Origin: Paramagnetospirillum marisnigri | GTDB taxonomy: Bacteria; Pseudomonadota; Alphaproteobacteria; Rhodospirillales; Magnetospirillaceae | DNA: 64,000 nucleotides | Direction of reading: 5' to 3' | Assembly: GCF_001650715.1 (NCBI RefSeq) | Contig: NZ_LWQT01000109.1 | Coordinates: forward strand, 1-64,000 | In this document: positions 34,523 to 45,280 of the stretch, in pieces | Numbering within the stretch: the first letter of the stretch is position 1 | Layout: each line of letters begins with the position of its first letter | Position numbers and translations under genes: made by a program | Notes under the pieces: model-generated | Told to the model about the DNA's origin: nothing | Databases searched by the model: none | Seen by the model: only the letters and a program-made list of their open reading frames with translations

Positions 34523-36199
34523 CTAGCTCATGAGCCAGGTGCTGGCCAGATACTTCCAGTTGACGAAGTAGTAGAGCACGAACACCGTCAGGAACAGCAG
34601 GGCCAGGGTGAAGGTACCCGGGACCGAAGCATGCTGCTCGCTGCCATAGGACGCCACCGGCGACGGAGCCGGAGCCGGTGCGGTCGCCTTGATGGGCTTG
34701 CCGAACAGCACCGAGCCGACGATGACCACCACGAACAGTGCTCCGCCGATCACCGCGATGACCGCGGACACGCCCACGATGCCCATCATCAGATAGGCGG
34801 CCGGGGGATGGCTGAAGGCATGCGGGGCATCGGAGAAAGCCATGTCCCAGTGACGACGGGACACGCCGAGGGTACCGGCACCCATCATGAACAGCGAGAA
34901 CACGCCCATGCCCAGGCCGAACAGATAGGGCTGGAGCTTGGCGAGACCCGGCATGATGATCTCGCGCTGCCACAGGGCGGGCACCAGGAAATAGGTGATC
35001 GCCATGAAGGCCAGCGTGGTGCCCACCGCCACGGTGCCGTGGAAGTGACCCGGTACGTAGATGGTGTTGTGGATCATGATGTTGATCTGTTCCACGCCCA
35101 TGGTGACACCGGAGATGCCGCCCAGGAAGCCGAACATGATCAGGGACAGGAACATGCCGGAGAACACCGGATTGCCCCACGGAGCCTTACGCAGCCATTC
35201 GAACAGGCCCTTGTTGAAGCCCTTCTTGCGCTGCGCCGCCTCGATGCAGCCCGGAACCGTCAGACCGTGGATCATGGACCCCAGCACGGCGAGATACATG
35301 CCGTAGGAGGTGTTGAAGATCTTGTAGGACGACGACAGGCCGGGTTCCACCAGCAGATGGTGGGCCGAGGCGATCTGGAGGAAGAACACATAGGTCAGGT
35401 AAGCCATGCGGCTGACCTTTTCCGACAGCGGCTTGGCGCCGAACAGGATCGCGGCGATGGCGTACCACACGGCAATGTGGGCGGCCACGTTGATCTGCTG
35501 CGACGAGTGGCCCATGCCCCACCACACCACCTTGTACATCAAGGGGTCGATATGGCTGATCAGCCCGATGGACCACAGGAAGGTCGGGATCAGGATGATG
35601 GCGCCGGACGCGATGGTGTAGACGGCGATGATGCAGGCCACCAGGGCGCCGAAGGTCACCAGCGGGATGGAGCCCTCATAGGTCTTCTCTTCCTTGGCCA
35701 CCACCAGGGTGCCCAGGAAGATGAAGCAGGCGATGAGCGCGCCGACCGCGAACAGGATCAGACCCACATAGAACAGCGGATCGGCCTGCATGGGCACATA
35801 GGAAGTCATCATCACGGAAGAATTGCCCTCGAGCACCTTCCAGTTGGTGATGGCGGCACCCAGGACCATCAGGGCGAACGCCACCCAGCCCATTTTGGGG
35901 GCTGCGAGACGACTCCCGAGCAGGATCGCCGAGGCGAAATACATCAGGGCGACTTCGAAGAAGATGCACCAGACGATCAGGATGTCGATACCGTGCGCGG
36001 TCAGCGCCAGGTAGAACAGATCGGCCGGCAGCAGGTGCACCGACGGCCAACGGGTCAAAGCGACGAGCAGACCCATCAGACCACCGATGGCCAGCACCAC
36101 GATGGCGACGACCGCATTGGCCTTGATGAGCTTTTCAGCTTCGTCGTGAATCTTCAGACCTGTCAATCCGCAGGTCCGAAATACGGGCTTGGCAACCAT
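34523..36199 (-). CDS. Heme-copper oxidoreductase catalytic subunit I, tyrosine-less type
   Basis: The 558-residue, roughly 14-helix protein carries the low-spin heme ligand His69, His231 in MGHSSQQIN, the copper ligands His280-His281 and the GHFH motif with His385 and His387. Oxygen reductases of the A and B families have a cross-linked Tyr four residues after the helix-VI His; here the residue is Gln235, with Gln234 and Asn237 nearby. The same H-x-x-Q-x-x-N pattern occurs in the subunit at 30134-31498. A CuA-dependent nitric oxide reductase of a divergent class is a good alternative to an oxidase. ATG 36199 is preferred; the longer frame to 36301 overlaps the subunit II gene. Confidence 0.8.
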   Translation of the reverse strand: MVAKPVFRTCGLTGLKIHDEAEKLIKANAVVAIVVLAIGGLMGLLVALTRWPSVHLLPADLFYLALTAHGIDILIVWCIFFEVALMYFASAILLGSRLAAPKMGWVAFALMVLGAAITNWKVLEGNSSVMMTSYVPMQADPLFYVGLILFAVGALIACFIFLGTLVVAKEEKTYEGSIPLVTFGALVACIIAVYTIASGAIILIPTFLWSIGLISHIDPLMYKVVWWGMGHSSQQINVAAHIAVWYAIAAILFGAKPLSEKVSRMAYLTYVFFLQIASAHHLLVEPGLSSSYKIFNTSYGMYLAVLGSMIHGLTVPGCIEAAQRKKGFNKGLFEWLRKAPWGNPVFSGMFLSLIMFGFLGGISGVTMGVEQINIMIHNTIYVPGHFHGTVAVGTTLAFMAITYFLVPALWQREIIMPGLAKLQPYLFGLGMGVFSLFMMGAGTLGVSRRHWDMAFSDAPHAFSHPPAAYLMMGIVGVSAVIAVIGGALFVVVIVGSVLFGKPIKATAPAPAPSPVASYGSEQHASVPGTFTLALLFLTVFVLYYFVNWKYLASTWLMS

Positions 36200-36215
36200 T
36201 TGCGCTCCCCCTCGA

Positions 36216-36761
36216 TTACTTGGCAGCCACGACTCGGATTTTTCCGAGCATGGTGTGGTGGCCGATACCGCAGTATTCGTTGCAGATGATGCCGAAATCA
36301 CCCGACGTGGTCGGAGTGATGGTCACCACCTCGTCGATACCGGGATGGACCTGCAGGTTGATGTTGGCGGGCTGCACCGAGAAGCCGTGCTGCCAGTCCA
36401 ACGACGACAGATGGAGGCGATAGCTCTTGCCCTGTTCGAGCTCGAGAACCGGATACCACTCCCACAGGCGGGCCAGCAGGTAGACGTCGGACCCGGCCGG
36501 CGGACGCACCACCGGGGTCTTGGCCTTGCCTTCCTCGCCGACGGTGAACTTGGCCACCATGTCGTCGACCTTGGCCTGATACGCTTCCGGATGGATGCGA
36601 TAGGCCTCGTTCGACATGTTCTGGCTGCCCTTCAAGTGCCACAGCGGCATCATGGCGAACATGATCAGAGCCCAGACCAGGGCCATGCCCACCCACAGCA
36701 GCTCGACCTTGTCGACGGGCTCGTTGAACCAGATTTTTTGTTCCGGAGGAGAAATCGACAT
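36216..36761 (-). CDS. CuA-domain subunit II
   Basis: The 181-residue protein has one TM (about 20-45), then a CuA domain with His in DWQHGFSV and the motif CNEYCGIGHHTM near residue 160. It accepts electrons from a donor and feeds the subunit I encoded 16 bases downstream. AAGGGGGG precedes the ATG at 36761. It follows the small membrane protein gene by 12 bases in the same operon. Confidence 0.88.
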   Translation of the reverse strand: MSISPPEQKIWFNEPVDKVELLWVGMALVWALIMFAMMPLWHLKGSQNMSNEAYRIHPEAYQAKVDDMVAKFTVGEEGKAKTPVVRPPAGSDVYLLARLWEWYPVLELEQGKSYRLHLSSLDWQHGFSVQPANINLQVHPGIDEVVTITPTTSGDFGIICNEYCGIGHHTMLGKIRVVAAK

Positions 36762-36773
36762 TGCGTGCCCCCC

Positions 36774-36935
36774 TTATTTCGCAATCGGCAGTTGCGCGAC
36801 TTCCATGACTCCCCACAAGGTGTAGGAAACCGCCGGAACCACAACACCGATGAAAAGCAGCAGGAACGGGTTATCCAGGATGCGCTGCATCACCGGAACC
36901 GGTTCCTCCTGCTTGCTCTCGACTGAATTAGACAT
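36774..36935 (-). CDS. 53-residue single-TM protein of the oxidoreductase operon
   Basis: A short open frame runs from ATG 36935 to TAA at 36774-36776. The product is a charged N-terminus (about 20 residues, Glu/Gln-rich), one TM helix (about residues 24-42, PFLLLFIGVVVP) and a short tail ending in IAK. AGGGAG lies eight bases upstream of the ATG. Its position as first gene, 12 bases before subunit II, suggests a small accessory subunit like those of other heme-copper enzymes. No family is recognised. Confidence 0.7.
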   Translation of the reverse strand: MSNSVESKQEEPVPVMQRILDNPFLLLFIGVVVPAVSYTLWGVMEVAQLPIAK

Positions 36936-37015
36936 CGATCGAACTCCCTTGGCATTTCCGAACGAACTCCGGACGACCGGACCCTGACCGTCGCATTACG
37001 GAAAGTTCATTTCGT

Positions 37016-37032
37016 TGACTTTGGTAAAGTCA
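37016..37032. promoter_or_regulatory. Dyad upstream of the second oxidoreductase operon
   Basis: TGACTTT (37016-37022) and AAAGTCA (37026-37032) form a 7-bp inverted repeat with a three-base spacer, about 80 bases upstream of the 53-residue protein. It lies between divergent-looking regulatory space and the heme A synthase gene. The spacing does not fit an FNR box. It may be an operator; no regulator can be assigned. Confidence 0.35.
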
Positions 37033-37097
37033 GACGCAGTGGAGTACCGATTTCACGAAGTTTTCTTGCGCCCAAAGCCCGGGATCGGGTGATAAAA

Positions 37098-38174
37098 TTA
37101 TCCGCGGCGCGTCAGGTCGTGCATGGCCCACAGGCACAGGGTCAGCAGGGCCATGGCCCCCATCTGGTGAGCTGAGGCCAGCCAGACCGGCACCGCCATG
37201 ACCAGGGTGCCGATGCCGAGAATCACCTGCGACACGGCCATGGCCGCCACCCAGTGGATGACGGCGGGAGTGGAGGCGCCCAGCCGCCGCCAGCACAGCC
37301 ACCAGCCGCCCAGCGCCACCACGACGGTGATCTCGGCCAGGGTGCGATGGGTGAACTGCACCGTCATGTGATCCTCGAACAACTCGTGGATGCCGGTGGC
37401 GAACAGGCCCTTGGGAATCAGCTGGCCATCCATCAGCGGCCAGGTGTTGAACACCAGACCGGCCCGCAGCCCCGCCACCAGCCCGCCAAACAGCAAGGTG
37501 ACCACCACCAGGATCAACAGAAGGTGCAACCAGCTCCGGGCCATGGCGCGGCCGCCTTCGGGCAGGCGGCGGGGGGACTCGGCGAGATCGGCCAGGATGC
37601 CGAGCGCCATCCAGAACATCCAGCCATGGATCAGGAAGGCAAGGCCGAGATGGGCGGTGAGCCGGTAATGGCTGACCGCCGGATTGTCCACCAGACCGCT
37701 GGCCACCATGATCCAGCCCATGCCGCCTTGGGCGGCGCCCAAGGCGAACAGGCCGATCAGGCGGGGAATCAGCGCCTTGCCGATGCGGCCCGACAGGGCC
37801 AGCCACAGGAAGGGAATGAAGAACACCAAGCCGATCAGGCGGCCCCAGACCCGGTGGATGTATTCCAGCCAGAAGATGCCCTTGAACCCGGCGAGCGTCA
37901 TGCCGGCGTTGACCAGCTTGTATTCGGGGCTTTGCTTGTATTTCTCGAAGAACAGGTGCCAATCGGCGTCGGTCAGCGGCGGAATGATGCCGCGGATGGG
38001 TTCCCACTCCACCATGGACAGGCCGGAATGGGTCAGCCGCGTCAAGCCGCCCAACAGCACCATCACCGCCACCATGAAGCAGCAGACCAGCAGCCAGATC
38101 GCCACGGGGCGTTGGGTGGCGCCAGGGGCGCCCAAGCGGGACTCGTTCATGGACCGCACCAATCCCTTGACCAT
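37098..38174 (-). CDS. ctaA: Heme A synthase (COX15/CtaA type)
   Basis: The 358-residue, eight-TM protein oxidises heme O to heme A in the membrane. Visible family marks are LGGLTRLTHSGLSM with WEPIRGIIPP after TM1, EYIHRVWGR, HYRLTAHL, FTHRTLAE and the late SAHQMGA histidine. The ATG 38174 follows GGGGGGA. It is on the same strand as, but upstream of, the CuA oxidoreductase operon, which suggests that at least one nearby enzyme uses heme A. Confidence 0.92.
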   Translation of the reverse strand: MVKGLVRSMNESRLGAPGATQRPVAIWLLVCCFMVAVMVLLGGLTRLTHSGLSMVEWEPIRGIIPPLTDADWHLFFEKYKQSPEYKLVNAGMTLAGFKGIFWLEYIHRVWGRLIGLVFFIPFLWLALSGRIGKALIPRLIGLFALGAAQGGMGWIMVASGLVDNPAVSHYRLTAHLGLAFLIHGWMFWMALGILADLAESPRRLPEGGRAMARSWLHLLLILVVVTLLFGGLVAGLRAGLVFNTWPLMDGQLIPKGLFATGIHELFEDHMTVQFTHRTLAEITVVVALGGWWLCWRRLGASTPAVIHWVAAMAVSQVILGIGTLVMAVPVWLASAHQMGAMALLTLCLWAMHDLTRRG

Positions 38175-38190
38175 TGCGTCCCCCCTACTC

Positions 38191-38295
38191 TGTCATCCCG
38201 ACGACCATGGGGAGGAGGGAACTCGTCCTGGCATGACCGCTCGGAATCGGCACCATGGCCCGGGCAGAGATCCCTCGCTTTCGCTCGGGATGACA
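38191..38295. repeat. Intergenic inverted-repeat element
   Basis: TGTCATCCCGA (38191-38201) and its exact reverse complement TCGGGATGACA (38285-38295) bound a 105-bp segment, and the right end includes an ATCCCTCGCTTTCGCTCGGGAT-like imperfect hairpin. Such GGGATGAC-type palindromes are often dispersed between genes in alphaproteobacteria. Only one unit is in the window, so the dispersed nature is inferred. Confidence 0.5.
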
Positions 38296-38324
38296 ACACG
38301 AATCAGTTGTTGGGCCGACCGGCA

Positions 38325-38897
38325 CTACCGGGTCGGCGCGCCGACTTCCAGCAGGGCCAGCACCGCATCCAGGCTTTCCTTGCGGCTCCAGTCGACTTCA
38401 CCCTGCATGCGGGCGATTTCATAGCCCCTGGCGTCGATGATCAGCGAGGTGGGCATGCCGCGCACATTGGCGGCCTTGGCGACGGAGCCGTCGGCGTCCA
38501 CCACCAGCGCCAGATGGGTCAGGCCCTTCTCCTCCAGCAGTTTCAGGGCGGGCGCCGCCCCTTCCTTGTCCTCGGAAACGGTAAGGATGTCGATCCCGGC
38601 GGCGGCGGCCATGGGGGCGAAGGCACCCAGCGTCGGCAGTTCGCGCACGCAGGGAATGCACCAGGTGGCCCAGAAATTGATGACGGTGGGGCGCTTGATC
38701 CGCTCGCGGAACGGCGCCGAGCCTCCGACCGCATCCACCGAGACCACATCGGTCAGCGGCATGGGCACCCGCGCCTTGGATGCCAGATCAATGGTCAGGG
38801 GCGGCACCGTCTGCGGCTTGCGCATTTGCAGCCCGGTGCCGAACACCAGGGCCAGGATGACGGAAATGGCCACCAGAATAAGAACGCGATCCGACAT
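38325..38897 (-). CDS. TlpA/ResA-like membrane-anchored thioredoxin
   Basis: The 190-residue protein has an N-terminal anchor (about 5-22) and a thioredoxin-fold domain with the redox motif WCIPC and the cis-Pro segment GMPTS. Proteins of this type reduce disulfides outside the cytoplasm, for example in cytochrome c or CuA maturation. The location upstream of ctaA and the CuA enzymes supports that. ATG 38897 is chosen; the GTG at 38909 has no ribosome site, and that of 38897 is also weak. Confidence 0.85.
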   Translation of the reverse strand: MSDRVLILVAISVILALVFGTGLQMRKPQTVPPLTIDLASKARVPMPLTDVVSVDAVGGSAPFRERIKRPTVINFWATWCIPCVRELPTLGAFAPMAAAAGIDILTVSEDKEGAAPALKLLEEKGLTHLALVVDADGSVAKAANVRGMPTSLIIDARGYEIARMQGEVDWSRKESLDAVLALLEVGAPTR

Positions 38898-39015
38898 GAG
38901 ACGTGTCACCCGTGCGAGGAACCGGCGGTTCCCTTCGGGCGAAACTACACCATGGCCAGGGCGGCGACGAACTTGCTTTTGGTCAAGGCCCGCCGCCCTC
39001 TGTGTTCCAATAAGC

Positions 39016-40941
39016 CTAGAATCCCCAGCTTTCGGTCTGATTCCGCGCCGTCAGCGAGAAATTGGCCTCCAGGTAGCGGACCAATTCCGCCACCGATTCG
39101 TCGGCGGGCTTGCCGGTGGTGACCAGGGCCAGTTCCGGCGCCTCCGGCGCCTCGTAGGGGGCCGAGATGCCGGTGAATTCCGGGATCTGCCCCGCCCTCG
39201 CCTTCTTGTACAGCCCCTTGGGGTCGCGCTTCTCGCACTCGTCCAGTTCGGCCGCCACATGGATTTCGTGGAAGACGTCGGGATGGATGGTGCGCACCCG
39301 GTCACGATCGGCGCGATAGGGCGAGATGAAGGCGGTAATCACCAGCATGCCCGCCTGGGCGAACAGATGCGCCACCTCGCCCACCCGGCGGATATTCTCG
39401 GCCCGATCCTCGGGGGAGAAGCCCAGATCGGAGCACAGGCCGTGGCGGACATTGTCGCCGTCCAGGACCATGACCTGCCAGCCCTTGAGGAACAATTGGC
39501 GCTCCACTTCCATGGCGATGGTGGACTTGCCCGCCCCCGACAGGCCGGTCAGCCACACCACGCCGCCGCGATGGCCGTTGGCCAGGGCGCGGGTCTCGAA
39601 ATCCACCTTGTGGGCGACCTCGGTGATATTGGCCGACTTGTGGGCCTGATGGATTCCGCCCGCCTCGGCGATGACGCCGCCGCCGACGATGTCGTAGTCC
39701 TCGACCACAACGAAGCGGCCCAGGCGGGGATTGTCCAGGAAGGAGTCGTGGGCGATGGGGGTCCGCGAGCGGAACACCACCTCGGCCACGGCGTTACGGC
39801 CGACCTCGGCGCCGGGATGGTTGGCCAAGTCCTCCACGTCGATCACCCGCTCGATGGCGATGACCTCGACGGCGTATTCGGCGGTGGCCAGCTTCAGCTT
39901 ATAGCGCGAACCCACCTTGAGCGCGTTGCGGCCCAGCCAGAACAGCCGCGCCTTCAGTGTATGGGAAACGGCGGGGGCGGCTTCCGCCAGGCTGGCGACC
40001 TGGCCGCGTTCGATGAAGATCTGCTCGTCCAGGGTGATGCCCACCGACTGCCCCGCCCCGGCCGAGACGGCGGAGAGCGACTGGACACCCCAGGACTCGA
40101 TGGAGGCCACCCGGGCGGACTTGCCGGTGGGGGCAAAGACCAGGGTGTCGCCCACCTTCAGGCGGCCGGATTCGATGCGCCCGGCGATGATGCGGCGCTG
40201 GTCGAACTTGTAGACATCCTGGACCGGGAAACGCAGGGCGAGGTCGGTGGCGGGTCGCGCCTGCTCGAACAGGTCCAGGGCGCCGAGCACGCTGGGTCCC
40301 TTGTACCAGGCAGTCTCCGCCGAGTTTTCCGAGATGTTGACGCCGCCCCGCGCCGCCACCGGGATGACATAGGTGGGCTCGACCCCGATGGAGTTGAGAT
40401 AGGCGACGATCTCGGCCTTCACCACCTCGAAGCGGGTCTGGTCGTAGTTCACCAGGTCCATCTTGTTGACGGCGACGGCGATCTGGCGCAACCCCAACAG
40501 GTGCAGCAGATAGCCATGGCGGCGCGACTGCTCCTGCACCCCCTCGTCGGCGTCGATCACCAGCACGGCGGCTTCCGCCGAGGCGGCGCCGGTGATCATG
40601 TTCTTGAGGAATTCCTTATGGCCCGGCGCGTCGATGATGACATAGGGCCGGAACTGGGTGGCGAAGCGGATCTGGGCGGTGTCGATGGTGATACCCTGGT
40701 CGCGCTCGGCCTGCAGCGCATCCATGACGAAGGCCCATTCGAACGGCATGCCGCGCTTGTCGCAGACCTCGCGCAGATATTCCACCTTGCCTTCGGGCAG
40801 GGCGCCGGTCTCGTTGAGGATGCGACCCACCAGGGTGGACTTGCCGTGATCCACATGGCCGACCACCACGATCTTCATGGGGGCGGCGGAAAAGGCGGGA
40901 GCCGGGGTATCGTCGATCCGGACGGCGGCGGTGTTGCTCAT
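39016..40941 (-). CDS. cysNC: Bifunctional sulfate adenylyltransferase GTPase subunit / APS kinase
   Basis: The 641-residue fusion has an EF-Tu-like GTPase domain with G1 GHVDHGKST near residue 28, DAPGHKEF and NKMD, beta-barrel domains to about 440, and a C-terminal APS kinase with P-loop GLSGAGKST near 463 and the DGDNVRHGL motif. With CysD it makes APS from sulfate and ATP; the kinase then makes PAPS. Two nearby ATGs (40947, 40941) are possible; 40941 has better spacing from AGGGAG. It is last in the operon cysI-cysH-cysD-cysNC. Confidence 0.93.
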   Translation of the reverse strand: MSNTAAVRIDDTPAPAFSAAPMKIVVVGHVDHGKSTLVGRILNETGALPEGKVEYLREVCDKRGMPFEWAFVMDALQAERDQGITIDTAQIRFATQFRPYVIIDAPGHKEFLKNMITGAASAEAAVLVIDADEGVQEQSRRHGYLLHLLGLRQIAVAVNKMDLVNYDQTRFEVVKAEIVAYLNSIGVEPTYVIPVAARGGVNISENSAETAWYKGPSVLGALDLFEQARPATDLALRFPVQDVYKFDQRRIIAGRIESGRLKVGDTLVFAPTGKSARVASIESWGVQSLSAVSAGAGQSVGITLDEQIFIERGQVASLAEAAPAVSHTLKARLFWLGRNALKVGSRYKLKLATAEYAVEVIAIERVIDVEDLANHPGAEVGRNAVAEVVFRSRTPIAHDSFLDNPRLGRFVVVEDYDIVGGGVIAEAGGIHQAHKSANITEVAHKVDFETRALANGHRGGVVWLTGLSGAGKSTIAMEVERQLFLKGWQVMVLDGDNVRHGLCSDLGFSPEDRAENIRRVGEVAHLFAQAGMLVITAFISPYRADRDRVRTIHPDVFHEIHVAAELDECEKRDPKGLYKKARAGQIPEFTGISAPYEAPEAPELALVTTGKPADESVAELVRYLEANFSLTARNQTESWGF

Positions 40942-40957
40942 GCTCATCACTCCCTGC

Positions 40958-41764
40958 TCACATATATCCGCCGGCACGCAGCCGTTCGAAGGCGTCTTCC
41001 GATTCCTTGTCCTGGGCCCGGCCAGACCGTTCGGAAATGCGGGTGGTCTCCAGTTCCTCGATGATCTCGGCCACGGTGGTGGCGGTGGAGGCCACCGAGC
41101 CGGTGCAGGGGGCGCAGCCGAGCGAGCGGTAGCGCTTGCCGTCCTTGGCGAAATACAGGCTGACCATGGGAATCCGTTCGCGTTCGATATAGCGCCAGAC
41201 GTCCAACTCGCTCCAGGCCAGCAGGGGATGGATGCGCAGATGGGTGCCGGGGGCGAAATCGGTCTTGAACTGGTCCCAGAATTCGGGCGGCTGATCCTTG
41301 AAATCCCATTCGGCGGCCTCGGTGCGCGGGCTGAAGACGCGCTCCTTGGCCCTTGTGCCCTCCTCGTCGCGGCGGATACCGGCGATGACGCCGGTGAAGC
41401 CGTGCTGGGCCAGCAGGGCCTTCAGCCCCTCGGTCTTCAGCGCGGTGCAGCAGTTGACCCGGCCCTCATGCGGCCCCATCCCGGCGGCCAGCGCCTCGGT
41501 ATTCTCGCCCACGATCAACGGCAGCTTCCATTCCTTGGCGACGCGGTCGCGGAATTCGATCATTTCCGGGATCTTGTGCTTGGTGTCCACATGCAGCACC
41601 GGGAACGGCACATGGCCGAAGAAGGCCTTGCGGGCCAACCACAGCATCACGTTGGAATCCTTGCCGATGGACCACAGCATGGCGATCTTGTCGAGGCGGT
41701 TGAAAGCCTCACGCAGGATGTAGATGGACTGGGCTTCCAGGGCGTCGAGATCGGTCATGGTCAT
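40958..41764 (-). CDS. cysD: Sulfate adenylyltransferase subunit 2
   Basis: This 268-residue PP-loop ATP pyrophosphatase catalyses APS formation together with the CysN GTPase. Family marks are the PP-loop WSIGKDS near residue 31, the [14 protein letters not shown] segment, [12 protein letters not shown] and the GCAPCTGS motif. The length is normal (about 300 in E. coli). It lies 15 bases after cysH and 16 before cysNC in one operon. Confidence 0.93.
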   Translation of the reverse strand: MTMTDLDALEAQSIYILREAFNRLDKIAMLWSIGKDSNVMLWLARKAFFGHVPFPVLHVDTKHKIPEMIEFRDRVAKEWKLPLIVGENTEALAAGMGPHEGRVNCCTALKTEGLKALLAQHGFTGVIAGIRRDEEGTRAKERVFSPRTEAAEWDFKDQPPEFWDQFKTDFAPGTHLRIHPLLAWSELDVWRYIERERIPMVSLYFAKDGKRYRSLGCAPCTGSVASTATTVAEIIEELETTRISERSGRAQDKESEDAFERLRAGGYM

Positions 41765-41779
41765 AATCGGAAATCTCTT

Positions 41780-42471
41780 TCACTCAGCGCGGGCGGCGAC
41801 GTGAATGCCGCATTCGGTCTTGGCCAGGCCCGCCCAGCGGCCCGAACGGGGCGATTCGCCGGGCTGGGTCGGCCGGGTGCAGGGCCAGCAGCCGATGGAG
41901 CGGTAGCCTTGCGCCACCAGGGGATGACGCGGCAGGTCGCGGGCCACGAAGGCGTCCTCGATGTCCTCGGCGCTCCAGGTGGCCAGGGGGCTGACCTTGA
42001 TGACGCCGCCGCTCTCCTCGATGGTGGACAGCGCTTGCCGCTCGGCGCCATGGGCGCGCTTGCGGCCGTCCACCAGGGCATCGAAGCCACGGGTGACTCT
42101 GGCCAATGGCCGCACCTTGCGTAACTCGCAACAGAGGTCGACATCGCTGCGCCACAGCTCCTCGGCGGCGGCCTTGTCCTCGGCGGTGGGGCGCGCCACC
42201 ACCAGATTGGTCAAGCCCAGGCGATGTTGCAACGCCTCACGATACTCCACCGTCTCGTCGAACAACTCGCCGGTATCGAGGAAGATCACCGGGACGGTCG
42301 GGTCCACCTGGGCCACCAGATCCAGCAGCACCGCCGATTCGGCGCCGAAGGACGAGGTGACGGCGATGCGCCCCTTGAGATCGCCCAGGATCAGGGCTTC
42401 CAGCAGCGCCTTGCCGTCCAGATGGCCGAAGGAGGTCCGCAGACGTTCCACCGTGCCGGGGGCGACGGCCA

Positions 42472-42472
<1 letters not shown>
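41780..42472 (-). CDS. cysH: APS-type adenylylsulfate reductase
   Basis: The 230-residue enzyme reduces APS to sulfite with thioredoxin. The PP-loop-type start (TSSFGAESAVLLDL) and the Cys pairs DLCCELRK and CWPC mark the 4Fe-4S-containing APS reductase class, not the iron-free PAPS reductase. The catalytic Cys is in TECGIH near the C-terminus. ATG 42472 follows GGAGG at seven bases and overlaps the cysI stop by one base (TGATG), showing coupling. The class implies that PAPS from the CysNC kinase is used elsewhere or is optional. Confidence 0.9.
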
Positions 42473-44550
<2,078 letters not shown>

Positions 44551-44698
44551 GACTGCGCCTCTATTCACATAAAAAGTTTGTAACTTGCATCCTAAATACG
44601 AAATAGCCGACATTTCGCAGTTGCGTCAACATATTTTTGTGTAGTTTAATCCTGTTATGCAGTAGATTAACTGTACATTGTAGACAGCGGAGCCAGCC
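44551..44698. promoter_or_regulatory. Divergent promoter region, cysI operon and rhodanese
   Basis: These 148 bases are clearly more AT-rich than the genes on either side and drive genes in both directions. TTTAATCCTG and TAGTTTAATC-like stretches could be promoter parts; I cannot identify a specific operator. Shared control by a sulfur-status regulator is inferred from gene content. Confidence 0.4.
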
Positions 44699-45145
44699 AT
44701 GACCGACGCCCCCACCCTTTCCTCCCCCACCTCCTATGCCGGTGATATCACCCCCAGCGAGGCATGGAAGCGGCTTGCCGAGGCACCCAACGTTAAACTG
44801 GTGGACGTGCGCACCCAGGCCGAATGGTCGTTCGTCGGGGTTCCGGATTTGGCCCCTGTGAACAAACAGGTCTTGCTGATTTCCTGGCAGGTCTTCCCGG
44901 CCATGGCCCGCAACGACGCCTTCGCCACCCAGTTGTTCTCCCACGGGGTGGCCAAGGATGACGTGATTCTCCTGCTGTGCCGCTCGGGGGTGCGCTCCAA
45001 GGCGGCGGCGGAATACCTGACGGCGCTCGGCTATAGCCAGTGCTGGAATGTCAGCGACGGCTTCGAGGGGCCTCATGACGAAGACCGCCATCGCGGCTTG
45101 AAGGCGGGATGGAAGGCCGAGGGACTGCCCTGGGCGCAGGGGTGA
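44699..45145 (+). CDS. Rhodanese-like sulfurtransferase
   Basis: The 148-residue cytoplasmic protein is a single rhodanese domain with VDVRTQAEW near residue 37 and the active loop CRSGVRS near residue 98. It carries sulfane sulfur as a Cys persulfide. It has no signal peptide. The gene is divergent from the sulfate assimilation operon and shares its promoter region, which ties it to sulfur metabolism. Confidence 0.88.
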   Translation: MTDAPTLSSPTSYAGDITPSEAWKRLAEAPNVKLVDVRTQAEWSFVGVPDLAPVNKQVLLISWQVFPAMARNDAFATQLFSHGVAKDDVILLLCRSGVRSKAAAEYLTALGYSQCWNVSDGFEGPHDEDRHRGLKAGWKAEGLPWAQG

Positions 45146-45280
45146 CGTGTTGCCCCGGACACAGCCGGTGATATATTGTTGCGCCAAAGCGGTTGGGCGT
45201 TGACACCCGGCACGTTTGGATCGATATCGATTCCAGCTACAGTCTCCATCAAGGCTCGCCACGCGGGTCAGAGGTCGCCC

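Noticed and set aside
34439..36289. 616-codon frame opposite the second subunit I gene
   Set aside because: His/Asp/Gly-rich shadow of a multi-TM protein.
37015..37032. FNR/NnrR-type box upstream of the oxidoreductase operon
   Set aside because: The half-sites TTGAC and GTCA are too far apart for the TTGAT-N4-ATCAA layout, so I list it only as an unspecified dyad.
37254..39122. 622-codon frame opposite ctaA and the TlpA-like gene
   Set aside because: Codon-bias shadow; no domain.
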